A stretch of 64,000 bases of DNA from Bog-257 sp963846715 (lineage in GTDB: Bacteria; Acidobacteriota; Terriglobia; Terriglobales; Acidobacteriaceae), in contig CAWJXA010000004.1 of NCBI GenBank assembly GCA_963846715.1, positions 62,001 through 126,000 on the forward strand. The letters are read 5' to 3'. A program made the position numbers and the translations under genes. Numbering within the stretch: the stretch's first letter is position 1; each line of letters starts with the position of its first letter. Under the pieces are notes generated by a model. That model ran no database searches. It worked only from the letters and a program-made list of their open reading frames with translations, and was not told where the DNA came from. Positions 44,400 to 53,524 of the stretch are shown in pieces.

Positions 44400-47189
44400 G
44401 TGAAAAAGCACTCGCCGACCTGCTGGCGCCAATTTCTAGGCGCGGCGGAGATACTGTCGTTTGTCGCCTTGCTTTGTCTCGTGGGCGGAAACGCTTCGGG
44501 CCAACTTTCACAATCTGCCGCAACATTGAGCCTCGCCAAAACCAGAGATGCGAGCGCACCCGGGGTCACAGCCAGCGTTTCACCGGGCCCGGCTTCGCGT
44601 TCGCGGCTGGACGCGGCCTACGGCAAATTGCCGTTGAGCTTTGAGGCCAACCAAGGCCAGACCAATTCCGAGGTAAAGTTCCTCTCGCGAGGCCGCGGAT
44701 ACACACTGTTTCTGACTGGCACCGAAGCAGTGCTGGCGTTGAACAAGGCAGAAATTAGCGGCGGTACTCGGACATCGGAATTCGGAACTCGTCGCTCGCC
44801 GCTTGCCACTCGCCATGCGGCCTCTGTTCTGAGGATGAGCCTAGTAGGTGCGAGCGAGTCGGCGCTGGTTAGCGGCTTAGAACAGCTGCCAGGCAAGAGC
44901 AATTACTTCATCGGCAACGATCCCAAGCAGTGGCGGACTGACGTGGCGAATTACGCTAAGGTGCGATACCAGAACGTTTATCCTGGCGTCGATCTGGTCT
45001 ATTACGGCAACCAGGGACAGCTCGAATATGACTTTGTAGTGGCGCCGGGTGCGAACCCTGATCGGATCAAGTTGGATGTAATGGCGGCCCTGGGTGTGCG
45101 CCCATCGTCTGCCGCCGGTGGAAAGAAGAGCGCACATGTAGACGCGCCTCTTCGGATCGCAACGAATGGTGATCTGGTGGTGAGTCTTAACGGCGACGAA
45201 GTCCGCTTCCACAAGCCCGTGGTTTATCAGGAGGTAGATGCGGGTTCGTCCAGCCAACGGCGAGATCGGGGCATATACTCGTCTCTACAACGCCGATATT
45301 CAGAAGGTCGTTACGTGCTGGAGGCAGGCAACCAAGTAACTTTCCAAGTGGGCGCCTATGACAGAACAGAACCTTTAATCATCGATCCCGTGCTGACGTA
45401 TTCCGGCTATCTCGGCGGCAGCAACACCGATCAAGCGGCCAGCATTGCCGTGGACAACGCGGGCAATGTCTACGTGGCAGGCTACACCCAGTCGCTCGAC
45501 TTCCCGAAGATTAATCAGATCTCCGGCGCCTGCGAAGCAGGTTGCGATAGCGGGAACGACGATGCCTTCGTGACCAAGGTCAATGCTGCGGGCACCGCAC
45601 TGGTTTACTCCAGCTATTTGGGTGGCAGCGGTGGAGACAGTGTGAGCAGCATAGCCGTGGACAGCGCCGACAATGTGTATCTAACGGGAGGGGGGAATTC
45701 CTCGGACTTTCCCCGAGTAAACCAGATCTCGGGAGCATGCCAGGGAAGTTGCGGCAGCGGATCCAACAACGACGCCTTCGTGACCAAGATCAATGCTGCC
45801 GGTAATGCCCTGGTTTACTCCAGCTTAATCGGCGGCAGTGGTGACGAGGATGACGACGGCTTCGCTGGCATCGCCGTGGACAGCTCCGGCAATGCCTATC
45901 TCACGGGCAACACCTTTTCTACCGACTTTCCCCGAGTGAACCAGATACCAGGCGCCTGCAACGGAAGTTGCGGCAGCGGATCCATCGACGTCTTCGTGAC
46001 CAAGGTCAATGCTGCCGGCTCCGCGCTGGTCTATTCCAGCTACCTCGGCGGCAGTGGCACAGACATCGGGTTCGGTATCGCCGTGGACGGCGCCGGCAGT
46101 GCCTATCTGACGGGTCTCATCGGTTCGCCCGACTTTCCGCGGGTGAACCAGATTCCAGGTGCCTGCAATGGAAGCTGCGGCGCCGGGATTAATTACGACA
46201 TCTACGTAACCAAGATCAATGCTGCGGGCACCGCACTGGTTTACTCCAGCTACCTCGGTGGCAGCGCGGACGATTACGGTCGAGGCATCGCCGTGGACGG
46301 TGCGGGCAATGCCTACCTGGCCGGCCGTGCCTCCTCGGTCGACTTTCCCACCGTGAATCAGATCTACGGTGCTTGTCCTCAGGACTCCTGCAGCGCCTTT
46401 GTTGCCAAAATCAATGCTTCAGGCACCGCTTTGGTTTATTCCAGCCGCTTCGGAGGCAGCAGCGGCAACGGACAAGCACACTCCATCGCCGTGGACAGTT
46501 CAGGCAGCGCCTATGTGACTGGCGAAACCGAATCGACTGATTTCCCGCTAGTCAATCCCATCCTCGGCGCCTGTCGAGGAAGCTGCGGCAGCGGAGCTAA
46601 CCTCGACGGTTTCGTGACAAAAATCAATGCTGCCGGTAATGCGCTGGTTTACTCCAGCTATCTCGGCGGCAGCGGCGACGATAATGGAGGTTCCTTCGTT
46701 TGCAACGCTAGCATCACCGTGGACGGTTTGCATGATGTCTACTTGAGCGGCTGTACACTCTCTAGCGACTTTCCCCGGATGAATCAGATATCAGATGCCT
46801 GCAACGGAAGCTGCGGCACCGGTGGTAACGTTGACGCTTTTGTGACGAAGATCGCGCCATCGTCCAACGTTGGCCTGAATCCTAGCGCCTTGAGCTTCGG
46901 TTCCCCTGGGATGACAAAAACTATCACGCTAACGAATACCGGCGAATTGCCTTTGATGATCGACAGCATCGCGATCACTGGCACCGATCAGGGCGATTTC
47001 GAACAGGCCAACAACTGCCCGATCAGCCCGCAAACGCTCGCCTCCGGAGATCACTGCACCATCGCGGTGGCCTTCACCGCGAGGGGCACAGGACAGAGAA
47101 CCGCAAACTTGACCATCATAGACAATGCCCCGGATAGTCCGCAGATGGTCCCGCTTACTGGTATGGCGAGAGCGCCAGGCGCCCTCTGA
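44400..47189 (+). CDS. Secreted SBBP-repeat beta-propeller protein
   Basis: 929 residues from a GTG. Signal peptide about 13-36. An N-terminal domain (about 60-330) with LPLSFEANQGQTNSEVKFLSRG and DLVYYGNQGQLEYDFVVAPGANP precedes about seven SBBP repeats (LVYSSYLGGSGxD...IAVDxxGNxYLTGxTxSxDFP). A choice-of-anchor Ig-like domain (about 820-925, LNPSALSFGSPGMTKTITLTNTGELPL) follows. A Thr/Arg-rich segment near residues 122-140 interrupts the N-terminal domain and is encoded by repeat-like DNA (see findings). Probably surface-associated. Confidence 0.85.
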   Translation: MKKHSPTCWRQFLGAAEILSFVALLCLVGGNASGQLSQSAATLSLAKTRDASAPGVTASVSPGPASRSRLDAAYGKLPLSFEANQGQTNSEVKFLSRGRGYTLFLTGTEAVLALNKAEISGGTRTSEFGTRRSPLATRHAASVLRMSLVGASESALVSGLEQLPGKSNYFIGNDPKQWRTDVANYAKVRYQNVYPGVDLVYYGNQGQLEYDFVVAPGANPDRIKLDVMAALGVRPSSAAGGKKSAHVDAPLRIATNGDLVVSLNGDEVRFHKPVVYQEVDAGSSSQRRDRGIYSSLQRRYSEGRYVLEAGNQVTFQVGAYDRTEPLIIDPVLTYSGYLGGSNTDQAASIAVDNAGNVYVAGYTQSLDFPKINQISGACEAGCDSGNDDAFVTKVNAAGTALVYSSYLGGSGGDSVSSIAVDSADNVYLTGGGNSSDFPRVNQISGACQGSCGSGSNNDAFVTKINAAGNALVYSSLIGGSGDEDDDGFAGIAVDSSGNAYLTGNTFSTDFPRVNQIPGACNGSCGSGSIDVFVTKVNAAGSALVYSSYLGGSGTDIGFGIAVDGAGSAYLTGLIGSPDFPRVNQIPGACNGSCGAGINYDIYVTKINAAGTALVYSSYLGGSADDYGRGIAVDGAGNAYLAGRASSVDFPTVNQIYGACPQDSCSAFVAKINASGTALVYSSRFGGSSGNGQAHSIAVDSSGSAYVTGETESTDFPLVNPILGACRGSCGSGANLDGFVTKINAAGNALVYSSYLGGSGDDNGGSFVCNASITVDGLHDVYLSGCTLSSDFPRMNQISDACNGSCGTGGNVDAFVTKIAPSSNVGLNPSALSFGSPGMTKTITLTNTGELPLMIDSIAITGTDQGDFEQANNCPISPQTLASGDHCTIAVAFTARGTGQRTANLTIIDNAPDSPQMVPLTGMARAPGAL

Positions 47190-47252
47190 AATGAGCAATC
47201 TGGCTGATCTGGCAATCAGGGTCAAGTCAGCGCACTAGCTCGGCCCGTTATG

Positions 47253-47287
47253 CCGGGGCGGCACTAAGCCGTCCCGGATTCTTATTC
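47253..47287 (+). terminator. Probable rho-independent terminator
   Basis: ccggggcggc-actaa-gccgtcccgg with an attcttatt tail, after the SBBP gene. One G-T pair in the stem. Confidence 0.5.
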
Positions 47288-47522
47288 CAAGCAACTGCGC
47301 TCAACATTTTGATTCGAGCAAGGTGCGATAAATCTCCGATTGTCGGCAGCAAGGAGAGTGACTCTGCACGACGACTCGGATAGCTGGCGTAATATCGCCA
47401 TTGCACTCACAACCCCAAAAAGGCCAACTCTGGCCCACGTTGGCCGCTCCCACTCTCAATGACCACGAACTGTGGAAGGCCGCGAAGTGCGTTGCGGTGA
47501 AGGCGGTTCTTGGCGGGGTGTT

Positions 47523-47597
47523 TGGAGGCGCGGGTGGGAGTCGAACCCACGCATAAAGGTTTTGCAGACCTTCCCCTAGCCACTTGGGTACCGCGCC
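47523..47597 (-). tRNA. tRNA-Cys (GCA)
   Basis: Acceptor GGCGCGG/CCGCGCC, anticodon GCA in GGTCTGCAAAACC, T arm GTGGGTTCGACTCCCAC, discriminator T and an encoded CCA. Closely related to the tRNA-Cys at 50693-50767. Confidence 0.97.
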
Positions 47598-47747
47598 GCC
47601 CGAATGCCCAACATAACCCGTTCCACTCCTAAACTCTAGGTTGTTCACCACTGCTGACTGGACAACGCCTATCCTGCATTTACAATCCATACACTTTGCT
47701 GTGGTAAAGAAATTGATAGCTCTCATCACGAACTTCGCTAACATTGC

Positions 47748-48581
47748 ATGAACGTCATTGAATTCAGCGCGCTGATCGGCCTTGGTTCGCTGCTGGCTGG
47801 ATTTCTCGGAGCGCTGACCGGCTTGGGCGGCGGGGTAGTGCTGGTGCCAATGCTGGCGCTGCTATTTCACGTCGACATTCGCTACGCCATCGGCGCGTCG
47901 CTGGTTTCGGTGATCGCGACCTCGTCCGGCGCGGCTGCGGCGTATGTCCGCGAAGGCTATTCCAACATTCGCATTGGCATGTTTCTGGAGACTGCAACCA
48001 CGGCGGGCGCGCTGGCTGGGGCTGCCCTCGTTCTGTACGTTTCCACCAACGCAATCGCAATTGTGTTTGGAGGCGTGCTTCTCTATTCAGCGTATCTCTC
48101 GAGCCGCCACTATAAAGACAATGCCGGCCTTGCATCCTCGAGACTGGCGGAGCGATTACGCCTGAACGGCACCTATCCCGGTCCTGAGGGAAAGCAGCCC
48201 TACAACGTTACCGGCGTGCCCGCGGGCTACGGAATTATGTTCCTGGCGGGAGTGCTCTCCGGACTGTTGGGCATCGGCTCGGGCGCCGTCAAGGTGCTGG
48301 CCATGGACCAGGCGATGAAGATCCCCTTTAAAGTCTCGACCACGACCAGCAACTTCATGATCGGGGTGACTGCTGCTGCGAGCGCCGGTCTGTACCTTCA
48401 TCGCGGATACATTACGCCCGGGCTGGCGGGGCCGGTAATGCTAGGGGTGCTGGCTGGTTCGATTATCGGAGCCCGGGTGCTGGTCAAGGTCAAAGTCAAA
48501 GTGTTGCGATACTTGTTCGCCGCGGTCATCGTGGTATTGGGGTCTGAGATGATCTACAAGGGAATTGTGGGGCGAATATGA
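47748..48581 (+). CDS. TSUP-family sulfite/organosulfonate exporter (TauE/SafE-like)
   Basis: 277 residues with about 8 transmembrane segments. Family features are a Gly-rich start GFLGALTGLGGGVVLVPMLALLFHVDIRYAIGASLVSVIATSS and a second copy of this motif near residue 165 (MFLAGVLSGLLGIGSGAVKV). Substrate unknown (sulfite, sulfoacetate or other anions in relatives). The stop overlaps the next gene start as ATGA, and the second gene is a DUF1634 partner. Confidence 0.9.
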   Translation: MNVIEFSALIGLGSLLAGFLGALTGLGGGVVLVPMLALLFHVDIRYAIGASLVSVIATSSGAAAAYVREGYSNIRIGMFLETATTAGALAGAALVLYVSTNAIAIVFGGVLLYSAYLSSRHYKDNAGLASSRLAERLRLNGTYPGPEGKQPYNVTGVPAGYGIMFLAGVLSGLLGIGSGAVKVLAMDQAMKIPFKVSTTTSNFMIGVTAAASAGLYLHRGYITPGLAGPVMLGVLAGSIIGARVLVKVKVKVLRYLFAAVIVVLGSEMIYKGIVGRI

Positions 48582-48961
48582 GCGCCCAAGACTGGAATGA
48601 TCAACGCATAGAAGTGATTATCGGCGCGCTACTGCGTACGGGCGTACTCTTGGCGGCCAGCGTAGTTTTCCTGGGTGTTGTAATTTACCTGGCTCGCCAC
48701 GGTAGCGAAATACCGAGCTATACGGTGTTCCATGGCGATCCTCACAACTTGACACGCTTGAGCGCTATCGTTCACGGGGCGCTGAGCATGAGCGGCAGCG
48801 CGATTGTGCAGCTCGGGTTACTGTTGCTGATCGCAACTCCAGTGGCGCGAGTACTCTTTTCGGCGATCGCCTTCGCCATTGAGCGCGACTACCTCTACGT
48901 CGCTATCACCCTGGTCGTACTGGGAATCCTGCTGTACAGTTTGTTCATGTCCGGCGTGTAA
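48578..48961 (+). CDS. DUF1634 membrane protein
   Basis: 127 residues, three hydrophobic segments. Family-typical IEVIIGALLRTGVLLAASVVFLGVVIYLARHG and LLLLIATPVARVLFSAIAFAIERDYLYVAITLVVLGILLYSLF. Often encoded next to TSUP exporters, as here with a 4-bp overlap. Possibly an exporter subunit. Confidence 0.9.
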   Translation: MSAQDWNDQRIEVIIGALLRTGVLLAASVVFLGVVIYLARHGSEIPSYTVFHGDPHNLTRLSAIVHGALSMSGSAIVQLGLLLLIATPVARVLFSAIAFAIERDYLYVAITLVVLGILLYSLFMSGV

Positions 48962-49063
48962 GTTTGGCCGTGCGGCGAACTTGCGAAAAACGCTTCGGCC
49001 CGTTATTGTCGAAAGCCGCCGCCTCTGCGGGCGGATCAAATTTTTACATCACAGGGAGGAAGA

Positions 49064-49465
49064 ATGGCGGGAGTAAACCTTGCAGACGCGCGCCGCGTGA
49101 TCGCGGCGGCTGAAAAGAAGGCGCAGGAGATTGGTCAGCCCATGAACATTGCGGTGGCTGATGAGGGCGGTAATATCGTGTCCCATGTACGCATGGACGG
49201 AGCCTGGATTGGCAGCATCGATATTTCCATAAAAAAGGCTTACACCTCGCGGGCATTCGATATCACGACCAAGGACTTGGCTACCCATACCCAGTCAGGC
49301 GGGCAATTTTTCGGCATTCATGTATCCAATGACTGCAAGATTATGATCTTCGCCGGAGGCATTCCGCTAAAGCGCGATGGCAAAGTTGTGGGTGCGATCG
49401 GAGTCAGCGGCGGTTCGGGCGAACAGGACCATGCCGTTGCCGAGGCTGGTGCGGCTGCGTTCTAA
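49064..49465 (+). CDS. GlcG/HbpS-family heme-binding-like protein
   Basis: 133 residues with a GGGAGG ribosome site. The family core is visible: NLADARRVIAAAEKKAQEIGQPMNIAVADEGGNIVSHVRMDGAW and IFAGGIPLKRDGKVVGAIGVSGGSGEQDHAVAEA. No signal peptide, so cytoplasmic. Members bind heme or small molecules; some act near redox sensors or glycolate genes. No such neighbour here. Confidence 0.9.
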   Translation: MAGVNLADARRVIAAAEKKAQEIGQPMNIAVADEGGNIVSHVRMDGAWIGSIDISIKKAYTSRAFDITTKDLATHTQSGGQFFGIHVSNDCKIMIFAGGIPLKRDGKVVGAIGVSGGSGEQDHAVAEAGAAAF

Positions 49466-49508
49466 ACTCTGTTGTGGAAGCTACTGCCATGGAATGCAGG
49501 AGATCAAG

Positions 49509-50156
49509 ATGGAGCAGGACATGTTTGCCGCGATTACCGCAAATGACAAGGACAGGGTCGCGCAGTTGATTGCGGCAGACCCGAACGCGTCACATGCCCG
49601 CAACTCGGGTGGCATTTCTGCATTGATGCAGGCGCGTTACGAAAACAGGTTGGAGATCGTTGAGTTGTTGCGGCAGTCGGCCGGTGAACTCGATGTGTTC
49701 GAGTCAGCCGGGTTAGGGGATGTCGTGCAGCTCAACAAGCTTCTCGCGAAGGATGCTGGGCTGGTCAAGACGCGAAGCGCGGATGGCTTTACGCCCTTGC
49801 ATCTGGCCTGCTTCTTCGGACACCTCGAGGCGGCAAAGGCTTTGGTTGCTCATGGGGCCGACCCTAACGCTGTTTCTCCTGCCCGAATCGCGGTCATCCA
49901 TAGCGCCGCCGCTTCGCGCAATGCAGAGTTGTTGAAGCTTGTCTTGCAGGCGGGTGCGGACCCCGATGCTCAACAGCAACGCGGCTATACCGCCTTGCAC
50001 GAAGCTGCCATGCATAACAGCGTGGAGCGGGCGCGAGCGCTGTTGGATGCAGGCGCCAACCCGGGCATCAAGAGCGACGAGGGGCAGACTGCGCTCGACA
50101 TGGCTACGCAAAGCGGCAACAAGGAGGTCGCGGAGCTGCTGACGTCCCGCAAGTAA
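49509..50156 (+). CDS. Ankyrin-repeat protein
   Basis: 215 residues from the ATG at 49509 (GGAG upstream), about 40 bp after the preceding gene. At least five ankyrin repeats (DGFTPLHLACFFGHLEAAKALVAHGADPN, RGYTALHEAAMHNSVERARALLDAGANPG, EGQTALDMATQSGNKEVAELL). No signal. Likely a protein-protein interaction module, possibly as a partner of the GlcG-like protein. Confidence 0.88.
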   Translation: MEQDMFAAITANDKDRVAQLIAADPNASHARNSGGISALMQARYENRLEIVELLRQSAGELDVFESAGLGDVVQLNKLLAKDAGLVKTRSADGFTPLHLACFFGHLEAAKALVAHGADPNAVSPARIAVIHSAAASRNAELLKLVLQAGADPDAQQQRGYTALHEAAMHNSVERARALLDAGANPGIKSDEGQTALDMATQSGNKEVAELLTSRK

Positions 50157-50176
50157 GAAGGTCTGCCGCGATAGGG

Positions 50177-50584
50177 CTATTGCGACTCGGTGCGCACAGC
50201 GGCGGAGTGGTTGCGAAGTATCACCGTACCGGTCAGCACGGCGCAAAACAGCAGTAGCACGCGAGCCACGTTGGCGTGGAGCACGGGATCGCCCAGCAAG
50301 ATTCTCACCAGCCCAAAAGCAGCACTCGCTGCACAAAAAGCGAAGTAAAGCTTCTCCTTAGCGCAATGCGAAAAGCGCAGCAGGACCACAAGGACTGTCG
50401 TGACGATTACATAAATCGCCAGCAGCACGATACTGCCGGTAACCTTCTCGCGGTGAATTGAAAAAGCCTCGGCCCGCGAAATGGCGAGTTGTACTCCAGC
50501 CACGCCGAGAAAGAATACAGAGTGCACTAGCGCGATGATGGCGCGCTTGCGATTGTTGATGATGGCAAAACGATCCATAAACAC
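50177..50584 (-). CDS. Hypothetical four-TM membrane protein
   Basis: 135 residues (133 if MDRFAI is the start at 50578). Four hydrophobic helices; short cytoplasmic loops with Arg-rich NNRKR and HREK. No family recognised. Convergent with the ankyrin gene. Confidence 0.65.
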   Translation of the reverse strand: MFMDRFAIINNRKRAIIALVHSVFFLGVAGVQLAISRAEAFSIHREKVTGSIVLLAIYVIVTTVLVVLLRFSHCAKEKLYFAFCAASAAFGLVRILLGDPVLHANVARVLLLFCAVLTGTVILRNHSAAVRTESQ

Positions 50585-50692
50585 AGCCCCATTGTGCCAA
50601 ACCGACGCACAACGGGCTGTGACCTAAATCACAGGGGAAGACTTTTCTGCCGAGCCGGTGGAGCTGAATGCTGAGAGCTGACGGCTGAATAC

Positions 50693-50767
50693 TGGAGGCG
50701 CGGGTGGGAATCGAACCCACGCATAAAGGTTTTGCAGACCTCTCCCTTACCACTTGGGTACCGCGCC
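50693..50767 (-). tRNA. tRNA-Cys (GCA), second copy
   Basis: Acceptor GGCGCGG/CCGCGCC, anticodon GCA, discriminator T and encoded CCA. Differs from the copy at 47523-47597 by a base missing in the D loop and a few changes around the anticodon stem and T arm. Confidence 0.97.
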
Positions 50768-50817
50768 TCGAATGGGTGAAGCGAAAAACCCTCGCGCACG
50801 GCGAGGGCGACAACTTC

Positions 50818-50892
<75 letters not shown>

Positions 50893-50963
50893 TCGCCGTA
50901 TTCGATTATAGCGAAAGCCTGAACTGCCGGGCAAATGAACACGAGACACACCGTTAAGTCGAA

Positions 50964-51134
50964 ATCATTCACCACGGAGACACGGAGGGCACGGAGTTCC
51001 ATATCTCATAGCGTTTGGGGTTGTCATTGCGGGTCAGGTGGTCCTGCGATCAATCCATAGGAATGAAATTAGCCACGGAGATACTCCTGCGGAAGCAAAA
51101 AATCCGTGTTCTCCGTGTCTCCGTGGTGAATGAT
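50964..51134. repeat. Inverted repeat pair, CACGGAGACACGGAG type
   Basis: A 24-bp perfect inverted repeat (50964-50987 and 51111-51134; core CACCACGGAGACACGGAG) with about 120 bp between. The arms are the common CACGGAGGCACGGAG-like repeats. It forms a potential long stem-loop or MITE-like unit. No ORF inside. Confidence 0.75.
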
Positions 51135-51143
51135 AAGTGCCAG

Positions 51144-51872
51144 TCAGTAGACTCCACCGTGCCCGGTGGCATGGTCGGCGTTGACGCGTGAGGTAATCTC
51201 GTTGCGTACATCCCAGAGTGCGCGATACAGCGGATATTCCATCCTCTGCTTGAGTACTTCCACTGGCGTCCCCATCGTGCCGACTACGCCGCCGCCAATG
51301 ATTCGCTGCGCCAGCTTGAGGTGGGCATAGCGGAAAAGTTGCATGTGCTCGTCGTAATCGATCAGCTCCTCGGCGATATCGTGCAGTTCAAAGAATTCTG
51401 CGTGCCGGCGATAGAGCTCTTCCAGGGTCAGGCCCGCATTCTTCAGCTGCTCAAAAAACGCGTCGGCGAGTCGCGGCGAGATGTGCAACAGCGCCAGGAA
51501 CCCGGGCGAGTCGAGTCCGCTCCCGTGCCCCAGTCCTGCGCGGATGATGTGGTACTCGTACGGCGTGATGGTCTCAAGCAAGCTGAGCATGCGCACCGGA
51601 TAATCGAGCATCTTGTTGGCGCGCCTCAGCAGCCGCGCCGCATTCCTGAAGTCTCCCTCGAGAATGCATTGCCGCGCGCGATCCAGTTCCCACGCTGTCC
51701 CCTTCATCAGCAATTCCGAAGCCTGATGAGTCACTTGAAAAGTCAGCTCGTCGGGATGCAGCATTTCTTCCGGCGGCTTCTGTAGCGCCAGTAATTCATC
51801 GCTGCGCAAGTAGCGCTCGTAATCGGAAGCGCCTTTTCCCGGCAGGATAGGCGAACGAAGATCTTCAGTCAT
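51144..51872 (-). CDS. kynA: Tryptophan 2,3-dioxygenase
   Basis: 242 residues from the ATG at 51872; the frame extends upstream but that part lies inside the ABC ATPase. Heme-enzyme features: distal His in FQVTHQASELLMK (about 49); Arg in TPYEYHIIRAGLGHGSG; proximal His in FRYAHLKLAQRIIG (about 189). The C-terminus has LYRALWDVRNEI. Converts L-tryptophan to N-formylkynurenine, the first step of the kynurenine pathway. It overlaps the upstream ABC-type ATPase gene by 8 bp. Shorter than characterised bacterial enzymes (about 280), but the core is complete. No other kynurenine genes are in the window. Confidence 0.85.
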   Translation of the reverse strand: MTEDLRSPILPGKGASDYERYLRSDELLALQKPPEEMLHPDELTFQVTHQASELLMKGTAWELDRARQCILEGDFRNAARLLRRANKMLDYPVRMLSLLETITPYEYHIIRAGLGHGSGLDSPGFLALLHISPRLADAFFEQLKNAGLTLEELYRRHAEFFELHDIAEELIDYDEHMQLFRYAHLKLAQRIIGGGVVGTMGTPVEVLKQRMEYPLYRALWDVRNEITSRVNADHATGHGGVY

Positions 51873-52578
51873 GGGCGAGACTCCACTGGGGGTCCTTCTC
51901 GGGCGGCACGATGGAACCATCGCGCATGTGAATGATGCGATCGCCATAGGACGCGGCTTCGGGATTGTGCGTGATCATTAACACCGTCTGGCCTAGCTCC
52001 TGGTTGGATTGCCGCAGCATCTTCAGAACGATTTCGGAATTCTGCGAATCGAGATTGCCGGTGGGCTCGTCGGCCAGCACGATGGCGGGTTGATTCACCA
52101 GCGCACGCGCCAAGGCCACTCGTTGTTGCTCACCGCCGCTCAGTTCGGAAGGACGGTGGTCGAGTCGCTGGTCGATGCCCAACAGCCGCGTGATTCGCTC
52201 AATGTATTCGCGGTTGCCGTTTCCGTTGCTGCGGCCTGCGATGTCGCGGGCAATGTCGATATTGCCTTGTGCAGTCAGGGTCGGCAGCAGGTTAAATTTC
52301 TGGAAAACAAAACCGATTTTCGATTTTCGCATTCGCGTCCGTGCTGAATCGGACAACGCGGTGAAGTCGATACCACCGATCAGCACACGTCCGGAGTCGG
52401 CGTGGGTCAAGCCACCCAGGATGTAGAACAGGGTGGATTTTCCGCTGCCGGAGGGTCCGACAATGCTGACGAACTCACCCTTCTCGACCTCGAGTGAAAC
52501 TCCGCGCAATGCCGGTACATCCACTTTGCCGATGTGGTAGGTTTTGCGAACATCCTCAGCTTGGATCATCCACGCCAT
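51865..52578 (-). CDS. ABC transporter ATPase, LolD/MacB type
   Basis: 237 residues. Walker A GPSGSGKST, signature LSGGEQQRV, Walker B IVLADEPTGNLDS. Typical of LolD/FtsE/MacB ATPases; no cognate FtsX-like permease is adjacent. Its 3' end overlaps the tryptophan dioxygenase gene. The start may be MAWM at 52578 or MIQA at 52569. Confidence 0.92.
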   Translation of the reverse strand: MAWMIQAEDVRKTYHIGKVDVPALRGVSLEVEKGEFVSIVGPSGSGKSTLFYILGGLTHADSGRVLIGGIDFTALSDSARTRMRKSKIGFVFQKFNLLPTLTAQGNIDIARDIAGRSNGNGNREYIERITRLLGIDQRLDHRPSELSGGEQQRVALARALVNQPAIVLADEPTGNLDSQNSEIVLKMLRQSNQELGQTVLMITHNPEAASYGDRIIHMRDGSIVPPEKDPQWSLAHD

Positions 52579-52643
52579 GCGAATCTTTGATTATTACACG
52601 AAACGATTACGGGATCGGGGCCAGCGCAAGGTGGCTGGAGCTC

Positions 52644-52778
52644 GGGTAGTGCGGGCCTTCAGGCCCGCGTCCGAGGGCGAGAATAAAATCGCTTTAGCCG
52701 CTGAGGTCGACGACCTCAGCGGCTGAAGCCAGGAATTAGACGGGCGTTCTTACCGCGGGCCTGAAGGCCCGCACTACC
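52644..52778. repeat. Composite REP element with three hairpins
   Basis: ggtagtgcgggccttcaggc at the left and its inverse gcctgaaggcccgcactacc at the right enclose a large perfect palindrome (gctttagccgctgaggtcga / cgacctcagcggctgaagcc). Organised as a REPIN-like unit. Confidence 0.85.
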
Positions 52779-52891
52779 GGTACGAGCGGATACTCAATCC
52801 TGGAATCGCTGGAGCCAGAGTCGCTGAACTCGCGCTGCCCGCCACTCGTCCGATACTCCCCAAGCCTGAACTTTGGGATTACAACAACAGC

Positions 52892-53458
52892 ATGGCAAGA
52901 GCATCTTGCGAGGCGAAACACGCACAGCTAATCGAGCGGGCCGTAGAGTGGCTGCGCCATACCTACAGATGCGGCATCATCCTCTCCGAGCAGTATTGCG
53001 CCAGCGGCGAAGTTCCTGACGTGATTGGGTGGAAAAGCTTCTGCCAGTCGGTGCTGGTGGAATGTAAAGTTTCGCGTAGCGATTTTCTCGCCGACGCCAA
53101 CAAACCGTTTCGTCTTAAACCGGAAGAGGGCCTCGGCAGCCGGCGGTTCTATATGGCGCCGCCGGGATTGATCGCGCGTGAAGAACTCCCGCCGCATTGG
53201 GGATTGCTGGAGTGCAAAGGCCGGCAGGTAAAAATGTCGGTTAAACCCGGAAAGCCGGAGCTGCGAGGTCCCGTGGGTTTGATGAAGGAGATGAACCTTC
53301 TGCTGGCCAGCCTGCGGCGGGTGGAAGTGCGCATTGAGCCGCAGTCCATCACCGACTTTCTGAAGTGGAAGAACCGCCTGATGGAATACAACGGAGGCCG
53401 GTTGCCCGAAGGCATTGCCGGGCCACAAGAGGAAGAGAATCACTATCTCATAACGTGA
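52892..53458 (+). CDS. PD-(D/E)XK nuclease-like hypothetical protein
   Basis: 188 residues. The core reads GEVPDVIGW...VLVECKVSRSDFLAD, which fits a PD-(D/E)XK pattern (D about 47, E-x-K about 60-62). Follow-on conserved-looking SRRFYMAPPGLI..LPPHWGLLEC. May be a Holliday-junction/VRR-like or MmcB-like nuclease. Located right after a REP cluster. Function is uncertain; the nuclease call rests on the motif only. Confidence 0.6.
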   Translation: MARASCEAKHAQLIERAVEWLRHTYRCGIILSEQYCASGEVPDVIGWKSFCQSVLVECKVSRSDFLADANKPFRLKPEEGLGSRRFYMAPPGLIAREELPPHWGLLECKGRQVKMSVKPGKPELRGPVGLMKEMNLLLASLRRVEVRIEPQSITDFLKWKNRLMEYNGGRLPEGIAGPQEEENHYLIT

Positions 53459-53524
53459 TCGGTGGGATGTTGGAAGCCTGTCTGCCTACCCCTCGGGAAG
53501 CATTCCCCGCCATCAAGCTTTGCA

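Noticed and set aside
51144..51872. Tryptophan dioxygenase seemed to lack the proximal heme histidine
   Set aside because: Aligning from FRYAHLKLAQRIIG instead of the later WDVRNEI places the His correctly; both heme-side histidines are present.
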